Shown here piece by piece: positions 1-11,731 of a stretch of 64,000 nucleotides of DNA. The stretch is from Cryptomeria japonica (taxonomy: Eukaryota > Streptophyta > Pinopsida > Cupressales > Cupressaceae), in assembly GCF_030272615.1 (NCBI RefSeq), contig NC_081406.1, forward strand, positions 261,753,386 to 261,817,385, read 5' to 3'. The notes beneath the pieces are model-generated. The model did not search any database, was not told the origin of the DNA, and saw only the letters and a program-made list of their open reading frames with translations. The position numbers and the translations under genes were made by a program. How positions within the stretch are numbered: the first letter of the stretch is position 1; the number at the start of each line of letters is the position of its first letter.

Positions 1-541
1 CAAAATGTCATCATTGGTAACTTTGTAATACAAATTATTGTCAGCATTACCTTTTGTGTAGCCAAGATTCAAAAGATATTTATCCATTCTAGCATACCAA
101 GCTCTAGGAGCTTGCTTCAAGCCATATAAAGCTTGCCTTAACCTGCAAACCATATCCTTATTATCTGTCAAAGAAAATCCATCAGGTTGTTCAATGTAAA
201 CTTCCTCTTCTACATCTCCATTAAAAAATGCATATTTTACATCCATTTGATAAACTTTATAGTTCTTATGAGCTACAAATGCAAGAAATAGTCTAACTGC
301 CTCAATTCTGGCTACCGCTGCAAAGCTTTCATTATAATCAATTCCTTCTTTCTGTAAATAACCTTTACAAACTAATATTGCTTTGTTCCTAATTACTTCT
401 CCATCTTCGTTAAGTTTATTTCTATATACCCATTTAGTTCCAATTACATTTTTGTCTTTAGGCCGGGGAACCAATGTCCAAGTATTGTTCTTTTCAATTT
501 GTTCTAATTCACCTTCCATTGCTTTTATCCAATGTTCATCC
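1..541 (-). pseudogene. pol: copia reverse transcriptase, N-terminal part
   Basis: Copia-type reverse transcriptase (RVT_2 family), which would copy element RNA into DNA in cytoplasmic particles. Translation on the minus strand from about 541 runs without a stop to the window edge. It shows family landmarks in order: a WxxAMxxE-type start ([16 protein letters not shown]), the GTKWVYRNK block, the [13 protein letters not shown] block with a catalytic Asp, and the [20 protein letters not shown] block. The YVDD-type active site would follow just beyond the window. Upstream, 542-756 is the usual poorly conserved integrase-RT linker and contains stops. It aligns well with the RT of copy B at 6690-7430. 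Confidence 0.88.
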
Positions 542-756
542 TACATGCTTCAATAATATATGCTGGTTCAACTTGAGAAATTAAACACACCTCTTCATTT
601 GCCAATCTTCCTCTAGTCATAACACCTTGATTCTTGTTTCCAATTATCCGATTCTCTTAATGATTCAATCTTACATACCTAGGTTTGTTCTAATTTACAT
701 TCATAGGTTGTTGTTCTTCAGTCACTGTTGAGTTTTTTTATGATGCTGGCTACATT

Positions 757-1833
757 CTATATCGATGCAATTTGTGTCGGTTGATCTATGATCATTTCAA
801 CTGTCGGTTCTACAGATCTTGAATCTCCTCTAAAATGTTCATCTATCTTCACATTAGTACTCTCAATGATTTTCTGTAACCTTTTATTATAACATCTAGA
901 TGCCTTACATCTAGATGAATAACCAAGAAATATTCTTTCATCACTTCTAGGATCAAATTTGCCAATATACTCATCTCCTGTAATGTAACATTTGCTTCTA
1001 AATATTCTAAAATACTTAAGAGTAGGAATATGACTAAACCATAGTTCATAAGGGGTCTTACCAGTTTCACTTTTGATATGAACTCTGTTAAAAGTATAAA
1101 CCGTTGTATTAACTGCTTCTCTCCAGTACACATGAGGTAGATTTGCTTCTATTTACATGGTTTTTGTTGTATCCAGAATAGTTATGTTCTTCCTTTCCAC
1201 AACTCCATTCTGCTGGGGTGTCTAGGGTGCTGATAGTTGTCTTTTGATTCCATTCACTTCACAGAATGCATTAAATTCTCTAGATGTAAATTATCCTCCT
1301 TGATCTGATCTCAAACATTTGATTTTCTTACCGGTTTCATTCTCTACCATTGCCTTGCATATCTTGAATCTTCCAAAAGTTTCTGATTTCTCCCTGAGAA
1401 AAGTAACCCAACACATTCTAGAATAATCATAAATTTTTAGCATAAAGTATCTATCTCCTTGTAGACTTCTTGTTCTTGTTGGACCACACAAATCAGTATG
1501 AATTCAATCAAGAATATTATTGAGTTTTTCAGTAATGCTCTTAAATGTTGTTCTAACTTGATTTCCCATTTGACATTCCTTACATACCAGATTATGAGGT
1601 TTCATAATCTTAGGTAAATCTCTTACTGCCTTAGTTGAACTGATATTTACAATGCAATCAAAATTCACATGACAAAGTCTTTTATGCCATAACCAACTTT
1701 CATCAATATGTACAATTAAATATGTTTTATCACTGGTATTCAAGTGAAAGATATTACCTTTAGTCTGATTACTGGTTGCAATCTCCAATCTAGTTATGTT
1801 TATGATTTTGCATTTTCTATTCTTGAATTGTAA
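757..1833 (-). pseudogene. pol: copia GAG-pre-integrase and integrase, broken
   Basis: Integrase inserts the cDNA into the genome. The minus strand shows the pre-integrase zinc-binding region (HKRLCH followed by CKEC), then the integrase core: LCGPTR with GDRYFML and DYSR around the first Asp, LRSDQGG around the second Asp, and PQQNGVVERKN carrying the catalytic Glu. The C-terminal GKTPYELWF and FLGYSS blocks follow. In-frame stops interrupt it near 1501 (before the core), near 1290 (after LRSDQGG), near 1225 and near 1158. It follows protease with no separate start, as expected for a copia polyprotein. Copy B (7791-8423) holds the same region with fewer breaks. Confidence 0.88.
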
Positions 1834-3159
1834 CTAAAATCTTTTTTCAACTAACTGACCAACACTCAAAAGATTATGCTTTAGGCCTTCTACATAATAA
1901 ACATTGTCAGTACCATCCAAACATATAATGTCTTTTCCTTTGATTGAACAAGCTTGATCATCTCCAAACCTTACTAGACCTCCATGAATTTCATGAAAAG
2001 ATAAGAATTTGCTTTTATCACCAATCATATGATGCAAGCATCCAAAATCTATGATCCATTCATCTTTTTCTTCAATTTTTGCTGCCAGTGCCTGCTCTAC
2101 CGGTTTGACAATAGGCGTTAGTTGATCTTCTTTTATTGCAACAAAATCCCATCTGCTATCTGTTGGATCTTCATCTGAATCATCCGTAACACCTTCATTT
2201 GCATAGTAACATGACTTATCTATGTTTTTCTTAAATCTGTATCTCTGATATTCAGGGTTAGGCTTACATGTTCTTTTTGCTTCCTCCCTTAGTCTTGCAT
2301 ATCTATTAGGACATCTAGAAGCCATATGACCAACTTTATTGCAATTAAAACATTTGAAAGGTACTTTACCTTCATACTTACTCCCTGCTGGACCTTTAGG
2401 CATTTTCCTTGCAAATAGTGCTTCAAGTTCTTCATTTTCTTTCCTCATATATTCAAGTTCTTTTGCATAAAGTGCTTTCCAATCAGTTTTGTCAAGTGAT
2501 GATGATGTTGATGCTTTGAAAGCTAAATCAGTCTTTACAGTTGCAACAGGACCAAACTCTTCAAGTTCAAATGCAGAAAGTTTTCCAACCAAATTATCTC
2601 TAGAAACTGAAGTATTAGGCATTGTTCTCATTTCATTAATAGAAGTCACTTTCATTTTGTAAGCCGGTGGCAATGCTCTTAAACATTTAGACATAATTTC
2701 ATCTTCACTTAAGGATCCTCCACAACATTGTATTCCTAAAACAATTTCATTAACTCTTTCCATAAATGCAGAAATTCTTTCATCTTCTTCCATTTTCAAA
2801 TTTTCATACCTGACTCGTTAACATTTCAGTTATGCAATCTTGAGAGTGGTATCTCCTTCATTTAGTGTTTCCAGTTTATCCCAAATAGCTTTAGCAGTAG
2901 ATCGGTCTGATAATCCCATGATTTGCTGATCTGATAGTGCGCTCAGAAGTGCTTCTCTTGCTTTGCAATCATTGTCCATGTCCTTAGCCAATGTTGGTGG
3001 ATGAGGTTGATTCAGAATAGGAGCAACATAGCCATTCTTAGTAACATCCCATATATCTCTTCCAATGCAGTTCAGATGTGTTTCCATTCTGATCTTCCAT
3101 ATACCATAGTTAGTTCCATCAAGCTTCAGATTGTCCTTCCTGAAAATATTTGTTGCCAT
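1834..3159 (-). pseudogene. gag: copia gag and start of protease, broken
   Basis: Gag forms the particle and binds the RNA. The chosen start is the ATG at 3159, just downstream of the primer site, giving a protein beginning MATNIFRKDN. The first 100 residues hold the copia gag core (LDGTNYGIWKIRMETHL). A CCHC zinc knuckle, CFNCNKVGHMASRC, lies at about 2300-2360. The protease follows: WIIDFGCLHHM replaces the usual D-S/T-G, so the residue after the catalytic Asp is Phe. This is a likely inactivating change. Two stops interrupt the frame between 2800 and 2832. The frame otherwise continues from gag into protease, so one polyprotein is expected. Confidence 0.88.
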
Positions 3160-3202
3160 AGGATCTCTTAAAGCTGTTAGGCTTCTACAAAAAGAGGACT
3201 TA

Positions 3203-3214
3203 GCTCTGATACCA
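3203..3214 (-). other. primer-binding site (initiator tRNA-Met type)
   Basis: The minus strand reads TGGTATCAGAGC, the standard plant copia primer site complementary to the 3' end of initiator tRNA-Met. It lies between LTR and gag ATG, which fixes the orientation and the inner end of the LTR. Copy B has a degenerate version at about 10184-10197. Confidence 0.9.
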
Positions 3215-3227
3215 ATTACTAGTTCCT

Positions 3228-4348
3228 GAGAAGGACAACTGAGAGGGGGGGGTGAATGGGTTGTCAACCAGTTTTCAATAAATTATAAACCAAATGAAAA
3301 TTATTCCAACTTAAACTTAGTGTTGGTAAACCACTTAATTCCCGGTAAAATAGTTTAACAGTTATAGCAATATCGGTTTAACTTAATGCATGAAACAGAA
3401 AGAGAAACAACATCCACAACATATGACACAAAGATTTTGATGTGGAAATCCGGTAAGGGAAAAACCACGGTGGGAAACTTTACCCACAATTAGATGATAC
3501 TACTGCAGATAGTATGTGTATACAAATGGGGTCTACACATGCAGAAAGGCCAACCACCTAGAGCTCACTGCTCAATCTCAAGATAGGAGTCATACTGAAT
3601 ACACAATTGGATGGTTAAATCCAATGATAATGTACTGCTCAAAATAGAATCTCCAATGTTGGATTTAGTACTGGTTAAGCTCTGAACATGAGTGTCAAAA
3701 TACCTTCATAACCTTCCTTCAGCCTTCAAATAATGTCTGTGTGATTCGCACAAGGATCTGCTTATTTTCACTCTTCAATATTTCAACACACTCATATAAT
3801 ATTCCATATCCCAATCTTCAATAAGATCGTATAATCATTTATAAAAAACCTAAGACCAAATGTATAGGCCGACTCACTAAAGATGTTACAATTAAATCAA
3901 TTACAAATAAGTCTTGATGCGATACAACATGTCGGCTCAATACATTTACCACAATATCCAATCAATAATCAATCTCCATAACATGACGTGCTGATTTGGA
4001 GTATCGATCCATAACCTAGACCTATTTGCCCGTAAAGGCAAATCTGTCAATCCGATTAGACCAATAAGAAAAACACCGAAACCAAACTTCCAGTCCATGT
4101 CTTCGACATAACTAAATGATCTACAAGATATCATCGTTGTCGGTGAACCATATAACTTGCTGGTGAACATATATCGGTGATTGTGCATAAGCCAGTAACC
4201 ATACTGGTGAACCATAGTGTCAGTTCAACAATAAACCAATATAACCATAGTACAAAAACAACAATGTAGACCTCCAAGAAGATAAGTGTTGACATCAATG
4301 ACAAAACCAATGCAACACATGACGAAGTCATCCATAATACCAACGCCA
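3228..4348 (-). repeat. 5' LTR of copia copy A
   Basis: The inner end is set by the primer site. The outer end is placed at 4348 from alignment to the LTRs of copy B, and is less certain. Shared blocks with those LTRs include ACTGAGAGGGGGGG near the inner edge, GGGAAAAACCACGG, and the region around the CACTGCTCA block. A minus-strand TATA candidate (TTTATAAATGA) lies at about 3835-3845. No partner LTR is visible, so age cannot be read. Confidence 0.7.
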
Positions 4349-4382
4349 TCTATCTGAGCTTATATTGACTTGTGCATAATCC

Positions 4383-5586
4383 TGTTAGACAATTCAAATA
4401 ACTAGAAGACAACTGAGAGGGGGGGTGAATCAATTGTCACAGATTACAACAATATTGAACAATTAAAAATTTAATACCGGAACCCAAAACAATAATATCA
4501 GAATAGCAGTTAATCAATTGAGCATAAAAAGTAATCACAAAATAAAAGCCATCCACACAACACCAAGATTTGTACGTGGAAAACTCAGTAAATGGAAAAA
4601 CCACGGCAGGAAGCCTACCCACAACCAGACTATACTTCTGCAATAAGTATGTGAATTACAATAAAGGAGCCTACACTTGTAGGAAGGCCAACAACTTAGT
4701 GCACACTGCTCATCACAAAAGGAGCCTCACTGATTACATATAGATCCAGACTACAATCTGGAGAAGTGTTGAATTGCAAAAGATAGCATCTCCTATGCCC
4801 GAGTACAATTCCGGTTAAGCTCAATACCAGAGGACTAAATCCTATTACATAAACCCAATTCAATCTCCAATAACCTATCAACTCCTCTGCCTGAATGATA
4901 TTATATTATTTGCATATTACATTCCTTGACCATGACCTCTTAAATTAACCATGATGACCTACAATGAGATCTTACATCTATTTATACAAACCCTCGATCA
5001 TAAACAATTAGGTCGGCCACCAGACAATAAACCGATTACATAATTACAAACTATGTCGGCCTTAGATCAAACAAATAATATCAACACATAAGACATCCCA
5101 AAAATACATCAATAGGTCCTATCCACACGTTACATTAAAGTCGGTCCATAACCTAGATCAACCGGGACCAAGTATAGGTCCACATGCTTCAGCAATGATC
5201 TCCAAATGCCAAGTCTCGAACATGATCACCAATAATAATATGAAACTCCATCAGAAGCTGCACCAACACCACTTATGTAATTCATCATAAATTTCCATCA
5301 AAATCTATGTCATAGAAACCCTCGCCAGAACCAGAAACCAATCTTCTAAGCAAGCAAGATAGCATCCAATCACTAGACCAAAACCAACTGACAAAATATG
5401 AGTATAAGTGTCATAAACAAGCCAATTCCATCGTCAAATTATACCGGAGCTTGTTGGATCATGCCGGATCCAAGTTAACCAGAAACCACTTATCCTACCG
5501 GGACTAGAAGGGTGTTGATAAAGCATCCAAATAGCTAGCATTAAACATCAATGCAACACATAATCAATTCCACCAAATGGCCAACA
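4383..5586 (-). repeat. left (3') LTR of copia copy B
   Basis: Runs from TGTTAGAC on the plus strand to GGCCAACA, giving the TG...CA ends typical of LTRs, 1204 bp. The minus strand holds a TATA box (GTATAAATAG) at 4978-4987 matching the same site in the right LTR. It lies directly next to the minus-strand polypurine tract at 5587. Confidence 0.9.
4978..4987 (-). promoter_or_regulatory. copia LTR TATA box
   Basis: GTATAAATAG on the minus strand, in the middle of the LTR. The identical motif occurs at 10799-10808 in the partner LTR. It is the likely core promoter for the element transcript. Confidence 0.6.
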
Positions 5587-5960
5587 ATCTCCCCCTTTGG
5601 CATTGATGGCAACACTAGATGTGAAAAACATCTAAGTACCAAGAAATGCCAAACAAGTCTCCCCCCGTGGAAGACAACCAACAATCACCCGCATATAGCT
5701 ATGAATATCTTACCCTTTTACTTTTCATATCTCTCCCCCTTTGACATTTATCATTTTATTTCTTTATCTTTTTCACATCAATATCTCTCCCCCTTTGACA
5801 TCAATGCCAGAAATTTGACAGAAATATCAAAGCAAATACATAAGCCTCTGAATCACAAAGCTAACTACTCCCCCTGAGGAGTAGCATTCCACATTAGTGT
5901 GAGAATGAATAGTATCTCAAATAATGCATGTCGGACTAATGCCAAACCACATCAATCAAG
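5587..5960 (-). other. copia 3' non-coding region with repeated polypurine tracts
   Basis: Lies between the end of RNase H (about 5965) and the 3' LTR. The minus strand carries five G-rich purine tracts of the form AAAGGGGGAGA or close variants, at about 5588, 5661, 5732, 5785 and 5867. The one at 5587 touches the LTR and is the expected plus-strand primer. The others may act as extra primer sites or be remnants of local duplication. No ORF of interest. Confidence 0.7.
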
Positions 5961-6509
5961 TCTCTATCGGAGGGGCAAAAACTCCCAATTTGTCTCTCAA
6001 GTACTCAAATGATTCCTTGGATAAAGGTTTAGTGAAAATATCTGCAATCTGTTCTTTAGTGTTCACATAAACTAGTCTAACTTCATTTGCTTCCACCTTC
6101 TCCTTCAAAAAGTTATACTCGATAGATATGTGCTTTGTCTTAGAATGAAATACTAGATTCTTTGATATATCAATAGCAGTGAATAACTACTGGTGCATCA
6201 CAATCCACCTTTATATCCTTCAACATTTGCTTCATCCATAAAACTTGTGTATAGTTAGTAGCAGCACCAACATACTCAACTTCAACAGTAGATAGAGAAG
6301 TACATAACTATTTCTTGCTAATCCATGAAACCAACTTCTTTCCAAGAAAGAAAGCTCCACCGGAAGTAATTTTCCGGTCATCAACATCTCCAGCCCAATC
6401 AACATCTGTATATGCACATAAAGTAAAGTTATCATCCTTAGGGTACCATAAGCCATATTCTGATGTACCTTGCAAGTATCTAAAAATCCTTTTTACCGCC
6501 ATCTCATGA
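5961..6509 (-). pseudogene. pol: copia RNase H, broken
   Basis: Ribonuclease H domain that degrades template RNA. The minus strand starts with KRIFRYLQGTSEYGLWY (the connection region), then YTDVDWAGDVDDRKITSGG, which holds the first catalytic Asp, and later frame-shifted segments matching STVEVEYV. The C-terminal tail, the ADIFTKPLSKE-type block and KLG, can be followed in other frames to about 5965. A stop follows SWISKK at about 6308, and several frameshifts occur afterwards. Confidence 0.82.
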
Positions 6510-6689
6510 TTTTCTCTAGGATCACTCTGAAATCTTGAAATAATACAAACAACAATGTCAGGTCTAGTCCAAGTTAACTAGAGTAGACCTCCAATCATAG
6601 ATTTGTATCTTGTAGGATTTACCGGTGTAGAAACATCTTTTCTTGTTAATTTCTCACTTGTAACCATAGGTGTACTTACCGGTTTAGAA

Positions 6690-7430
6690 TCTCCCATACC
6701 AAATTTATTCAACAATTCCTTAGAATATTTAGTTTGACAGATAAAAAAACTTTGTCAACCTGAGTAAATTGCAAACCTAAGAAAAATTTCATCTCACCAA
6801 TCATAGACATCTCAAATTCTTTCTCCATATTCTTCAAAAATTCTATGCATAACTTATCTTCACCTCCAAAAATAATGTCATCAACAAATACTTCAACAAT
6901 CAGTATATCATCATTAGTGATTTTATAATATAAATTATTGTCAGCACCGCCCTTAGTAAAATCAAGCTTCAAAAGATATTTATCCAACCTTGCATACCAA
7001 GCTCTAGATGCTTGTTTCAATCCATATAAATATTTCCTTAACCTCCAAACCATATATGTATCATCTGATAGTAAAATACCATCAGGTTGCTCAATATAAA
7101 CTTCCTCATTAAGATCCCTATTCAAAAATGCACATTTAACATCCATTTGATAAACCTTGTAGTTTTTATAAGCAACATAGGCAAGAAATAATCTTGCAAC
7201 TTCAATCCTAGCTACATGTACAAAACTCTCTCCATAATCAATTCATTCCTTTTGAGAATATCATTTACAAACCAATCTAGCCTTATTCCTTATAACTTGA
7301 CCATCCTCATTCAATTTATTCCTAAAAATCCATTTAGTTCCAATAACACTTTTATTTTTAGGTTGAGGAACCAAAGTCCATGTGTTTTTTTTCTCAATCT
7401 GATCTAATTCTTCTTCCATATATTTTAACC
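6690..7430 (-). pseudogene. pol: copia reverse transcriptase of copy B, broken
   Basis: RVT_2-type reverse transcriptase. The clean part (7146-6709) holds YQMDVKCAFLN with a catalytic Asp, the YLYGLKQASRAWYARLDKYLL block and the active-site motif EVFVDDIIFGG (FVDD). Upstream, [14 protein letters not shown] is readable around 7340, with stops near 7259 and 7240. Downstream a stop at about 6709 precedes the thumb region. Catalytic Asp residues are present, so the loss of function comes from the breaks rather than the active site. Confidence 0.88.
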
Positions 7431-7790
7431 AAAGTTCACCTTTACATGCTTCAATTACTGATATCGGTTCAACTTGTGAAATTAAACATAGCTCATTAGT
7501 TTCCAGTCTTTTTTTGTCATCACTCCATTGCTCTTATCCCCAATGATTTGATCTTTAGAATGATTCAATCTCACATACCTAGGAGTCTTCTAACTCTCTG
7601 CTCCTCTTCCCCGTTCTTCAGTTACTATAGAACTCTTTGAAGTTGCTGGAGTAACTGGTTCAACTCTCTGTTTCGGTAAAGGTGCTACCGGTTAAAATAT
7701 AATAGTTTCCACTGCCGGTTCCTTCTCATAAACTCTGATTTGACTCATGTTTAGCTCATCTACTTTGACATTAGCACACTCCACAATTCT

Positions 7791-8423
7791 CTACAATCTC
7801 TTGTTATAACATCTATATGCTTTGCTTTCATTAGAATAACCAAAAAATATGCCTTCATCACATCTAGGATCAAATTTCCCAATGGTATCATCTCTCCTGA
7901 TATAACATTTACTACCAAAGATTTTGAAATACTTAACTATAGGTGTATTGCCAAACCATAATTCATAAGGTGTCTTACCGAATTCTCCTTTGATATGTAC
8001 TCTATTGAATGTATAAACCACTATACTCATTGCTTCTCTCCAGTAGATATGAGGTAGATTAGCTTCCATCATCATTGTTCTAGCAACATCCAAGATAGTT
8101 CTATTTTTCCTTTCCACAACTCCATTTTGCTGAGGTGACCGGGGAGCAGAAAATTGTCTTCTTATACCATGCTTGTCACAAAATTTATTAAACTCATCGG
8201 ATGTGAATTCCCCATCATGATCTGATCTCAAACATTTAATCTTCAATCCTGTCTCAGTTTCCACTTTAGCCTTAAAGATTTTAAACTTTTCAAATGTTTT
8301 AGATTTTTCTTTGAAAAAAGTAACCCACATCATTCTAGAATAATCACCAATGATTAGCATGAAATATCTATCACCATGAAAACTTTTAACTCTAGTAGGG
8401 CCACACAAGATCAAGAACATCAT
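7791..8423 (-). pseudogene. pol: copia integrase core of copy B
   Basis: The longest open stretch of copy B, about 210 codons. It contains LCGPTRVKSFHGDRYF, IGDYSRMMWV with the first Asp, LRSDHDGEF with the second Asp and PQQNGVVERKNRT with the catalytic Glu, so the DDE triad looks complete. The C-terminal GKTPYELWFGN and FFGYSN blocks follow. A minus-strand stop precedes the core at about 8424, separating it from the pre-integrase domain, and the reading ends in the integrase-RT linker (7431-7790), which holds more stops. Confidence 0.88.
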
Positions 8424-8960
8424 ATGATTTATCTTGTATACTCCTAAAAGAGGTTCTGACCTGTTTATCCATTTAAAATTATTTGCATACCTATTTGTAG
8501 GGCTTCATAATCTTAGGTATATCCCTAACTGCCTTAGTTGATTGATCTTCACAATGCAATCAAAATTCACACGACATAGCCTTTTATGCCATAGCTAGCT
8601 TTCATCAATCTGTGTAATCAAACATGTCTTCTCACTGGAGTTCAAATGAAATATATTACCTTTTGTCTGTGTACTGGTTGCAATCTCCAAGCCAGATCTG
8701 TTAATGATTTTACATTTTCCATCCTTGAATTGTAGTTGAAATCCCTTATCTACCAATTGTCCTACACTCAAAAGATTATGCTTCAAACCTTCAACATAAT
8801 AAACATTGTCAGTATTGTTCTTACCATCCAATGATATAGTTCCTTTTCCTTTAATCAGACATGCCTTGTCATCTTCAAATCTAACTAATCCACCATCAAA
8901 TTCTTACAAAGACAGAAACTTCCCTTTATCTCCAGTCATATGATGTGAACAACCACTATC
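8424..8960 (-). pseudogene. pol: copia protease end and GAG-pre-integrase of copy B, broken
   Basis: Reading on the minus strand, the protease end appears as NVYYVEGLKHNLLSVGQL (about 8810-8750), followed by the conserved EIATSTQTKGNIFHL strand and the pre-integrase zinc-binding region in shifted frames (8600-8460). The protease catalytic region (8930-8990, readable as LIVVVHHI with shifts) has lost its frame. The same blocks occur in the same order in copy A. Confidence 0.75.
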
Positions 8961-10141
8961 AATTACCCATTCATCCTTGTCATCAATTTTAGCAGCAAGT
9001 GCCTTCTCCTTAGGTACATTCTCTTCCAGTGCCAGATCATCTTCCTTGATAGTAAGAACACCCATTCCTTCCCATTGTCGGATCCACTAGAAGAGTCTTC
9101 TGTCGATTCATCATCTAAATCAGTAATGCCTTCCTCATCCGCTATGTAGCATGATTTGTCTCTATTTTTCTTGTATTTGTATTTGTTCTGATATCCAAGG
9201 TTCGGCTTAAATGATCTTTTAACTCTTTCAAATCTTCAATTCCTTTCAGAACATCTAGATGCAAAATGACAAATCTTATTACATGCAAAACATTTAAAAG
9301 GTGCTTTTCCTTCATACTTACTTCCTACCGCTCCTTTTGGTACTCTTCTAGAAAATAATGCTTCAAGTTTCTCAAACTCATCATCTTCTCTCTCCATATT
9401 TTCTAACTCTTTTGCATATAAATCTTTCCAGTCTTGCTTATCGGTTGTAGATGTAGATGCATGAAAAGAAAGTTCAGTCTTCACAGCTCTAGAAGGTCCA
9501 AATTCCTCAAGCTCAAAAGCAGATAGTTTCCCAACCAAGATATCTCTATTGACAGATGTATTAACCATTGTTCTCAACTCATTAATAGCAGTAGCCTTCA
9601 TTTTGTAAGCCGGTGGTAGGGCTCTCAGGAATTTAGAAATAATTTCATCTTCACTTAGAGTTCCACCACATCATTGAATTCCCATAACAATCTCATTTAC
9701 CCTTTCCATGAATGCAGTAATCCTTTCAACTTCTTCCATCTTTAGGTTTTCATATCTCACTCGGTAACCATCAAGTTTAGCAATCTTCACTGTAGGGTCA
9801 CCTTCATTAAGAGTCTCCAACTTATCCCATATAGCCTTTCCAGATGATTTGTCTATTAATCCCATTATTTGTTGATTAGAAAGTGCACACAAGAGGGCTT
9901 CTCTTGCGCTATAATCATTCTCAAGCTCCTTGTCCAAGTTTGCTGGAGGAGGATTGCCAGATCCTGGATTATAGGGTGTGACACCATTTTGTGTGATCTC
10001 CTAAATCTCCTTGCCAAGACATCTCATATAAGTCTCTATCTTAATCTTCCATATTGTGTAATTTGTTCCATCAAGCCTCAAAATATCCCTTCGAAAGATA
10101 GCTCGAGAAGAACTGGATGAACTTGAACTATTAGTCACCAT
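8961..10141 (-). pseudogene. gag: copia gag of copy B, broken
   Basis: The start is the ATG at 10141, 40-60 bp inside the degenerate primer site. The N-terminus has a serine run and then LRLDGTNYTIWKIKIETY, matching copy A. A zinc knuckle with one altered position, CFACNKICHFASRC, lies at about 9250-9290; the Gly normally before the His is Cys. In-frame stops occur near 10004 and 9670 and the frame breaks after 9236. Between the knuckle and protease is the usual acidic linker. Confidence 0.85.
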
Positions 10142-10198
10142 AGGATCTTCCTCAAGTGGTTAATCTTTCCGCAGAGATGACCAAACCTCTTATACCAA

Positions 10199-11420
10199 TG
10201 TTTAGATAGTTCAGATAACTGGAAGACAACTGAGAGGGGGGGGGAGTGAATCAGTTGTCATAGATTACAAGAACATTCAACAATTAAAACTTTAATACCA
10301 GAACCCAAAATAATAATACTAAAATAGAAGTTAATCAATTGAGCATAAACAGTAATAACAAAATAAAAGCCATCCACACAACACCAATATTTGTACGTGA
10401 AAAAACCGGTAAAGGGAAAAACCACGGTAGGAAGCCTACCCACAATCAGATAATACTTTTGTAGTAAGTATGTGAATTACAATGAAGGGGCTTGCACTTA
10501 CAGGAAGGCCAACAACCTAGAGCACACTGCTCATCACAAAAGGAGCCTCACTGACTACATATAAATCTAGACTACAATCTGGAGAAGTGTTGAACTGCAA
10601 AAGATAGCATCTCCTATGCCCGAGTACAGTTTTGGTTAAGCTCAATACCAGAGGACTAAATACTCTTACATAAACTCAATTCGATCTCCAACGATCGATC
10701 AACTCCTTTGCCTGAATGATATTACATTATTCACACATTACATTCCTTGACCATGACCTCTTGCATTAACCATGATGATCTACAATGAGATCTTACATCT
10801 ATTTATACAAACCCTTGACCATAAAAAATTAGGTCGGCCACCAGAAAATAAACCGATTACATAATTACAAACCGTGTCAGCCTTAGACCAAACAAATAAT
10901 ATCAGCACATAAGACATCCCAAAAATACATCAACAGGTCATATCCACACATTACATTAAAGTCGGTCCATAACCTAGATCAACCGGGACCAAGTATAGGT
11001 CCACACGCTTTAGCAATGATCTCCAAATGCCAAGTCTCAAACATGATCACCAACAATATCCTGAAACTCCATCAGAAGCTGCACCAACATCACTTATGCA
11101 ATTCATCAAAGATTTCCATCAAAAGCTCTACCGGTGAAACCCTCGCCGGAACCAAAAACCAATCTTGTAAGCAAGCAGGATAACATCCAATCACTAGACC
11201 AAAATCAACTGACCAAATATGAGTATAAGTGTCATAAACAAGCCAATTCCATCATCAGATTATATCGGAGCTTGCCGGATCATGCCGAATCCAAGTTAAC
11301 TAGAAACCACTTATCCTATTGGGACTAGAAGGGTGCCGGTAAAGCATCCAAACAGCTAGTGTTGACATCAATGACAAAACATCAATGCAACACATAATCA
11401 ATTCCACCAAATGGCCAACA
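10199..11420 (-). repeat. right (5') LTR of copia copy B
   Basis: TGTTTAGA on the plus strand to GGCCAACA, 1222 bp, aligned end to end with the left LTR. TATA box at 10799-10808 on the minus strand. The polypurine tract of another copy adjoins its outer edge, so the same LTR also serves as the 3' LTR of the fragment at 11421. Confidence 0.9.
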
Positions 11421-11529
11421 ATCTCCCCCTTTGGCATTGATGGCAACACTAGATGTGAAAAACATCTAAGTACCAATAAATGTCAAACAATTCTCCCCCT
11501 GTGGAAGATAACCAACAATCACCCGCATA
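11421..11529 (-). mobile_element. copia copy C, 109-bp internal fragment
   Basis: This segment matches 5587-5695 of copy B almost base for base: the polypurine tract, the following GGCATTGATGGCAACACTAG block and the second purine tract. Similarity stops abruptly after CCCGCATAT at about 11529. It is the 3' internal edge of a third copia unit sharing the LTR at 10199-11420. The rest was removed or replaced by the gypsy sequence that follows. Confidence 0.85.
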
Positions 11530-11624
11530 TCAACAAATTCAAATACCCATCCATATTGTAATCCCTCCCATCTGCACACCTTGCATAACCAACTTATATG
11601 TTGCCTCCCATCAATCTATCCACA

Positions 11625-11731
11625 CCTTGCCCATTGGGATGCATCCTTCCCATGTCTGGCAGTTTATCCAAGTCCATCACCTGCCCATCGGGATGTATCC
11701 TTCCCATGTCTGGTAGTTTATCCAGATCCAT
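11625..11731 (+). repeat. tandem near-duplicate, about 53 bp unit
   Basis: Two adjacent copies sharing CATCCTTCCCATGTCTGG and AGTTTATCC, differing at a few positions. Local duplication within the gypsy internal fragment. Confidence 0.85.

Larger units (their letters stand above)
1..4348 (-). mobile_element. Ty1/copia retrotransposon copy A, 3' part cut by window start
   Basis: This minus-strand copia element reads from its 5' LTR (3228-4348) through a primer site, gag, protease, integrase and the first part of reverse transcriptase, then leaves the window at base 1. The order protease-integrase-RT is the copia order. The coding part carries several in-frame stops and at least one altered catalytic site, so the copy is dead. 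It lies 34 bp from copy B, which has the same orientation. The two copies share polyprotein similarity but differ substantially in their LTRs, so they are related subfamilies rather than recent duplicates. RNase H, the 3' LTR and the target duplication would lie outside the window. Confidence 0.9.
4383..11420 (-). mobile_element. Ty1/copia retrotransposon copy B, two LTRs, about 7.0 kb
   Basis: LTR (4383-5586), internal region (5587-10198) and LTR (10199-11420) on the minus strand. It carries gag, protease, integrase, RT and RNase H in copia order, all with stops or frameshifts. The sequence just outside the right LTR is not a target duplication: it repeats the element's own polypurine tract and 3' leader (11421-11529). 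The unit is therefore part of a tandem LTR-internal-LTR-internal arrangement. By eye the two LTRs differ by roughly a tenth, much more than those of the gypsy element at 18370-36894, so this is an old copy. Confidence 0.9.
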
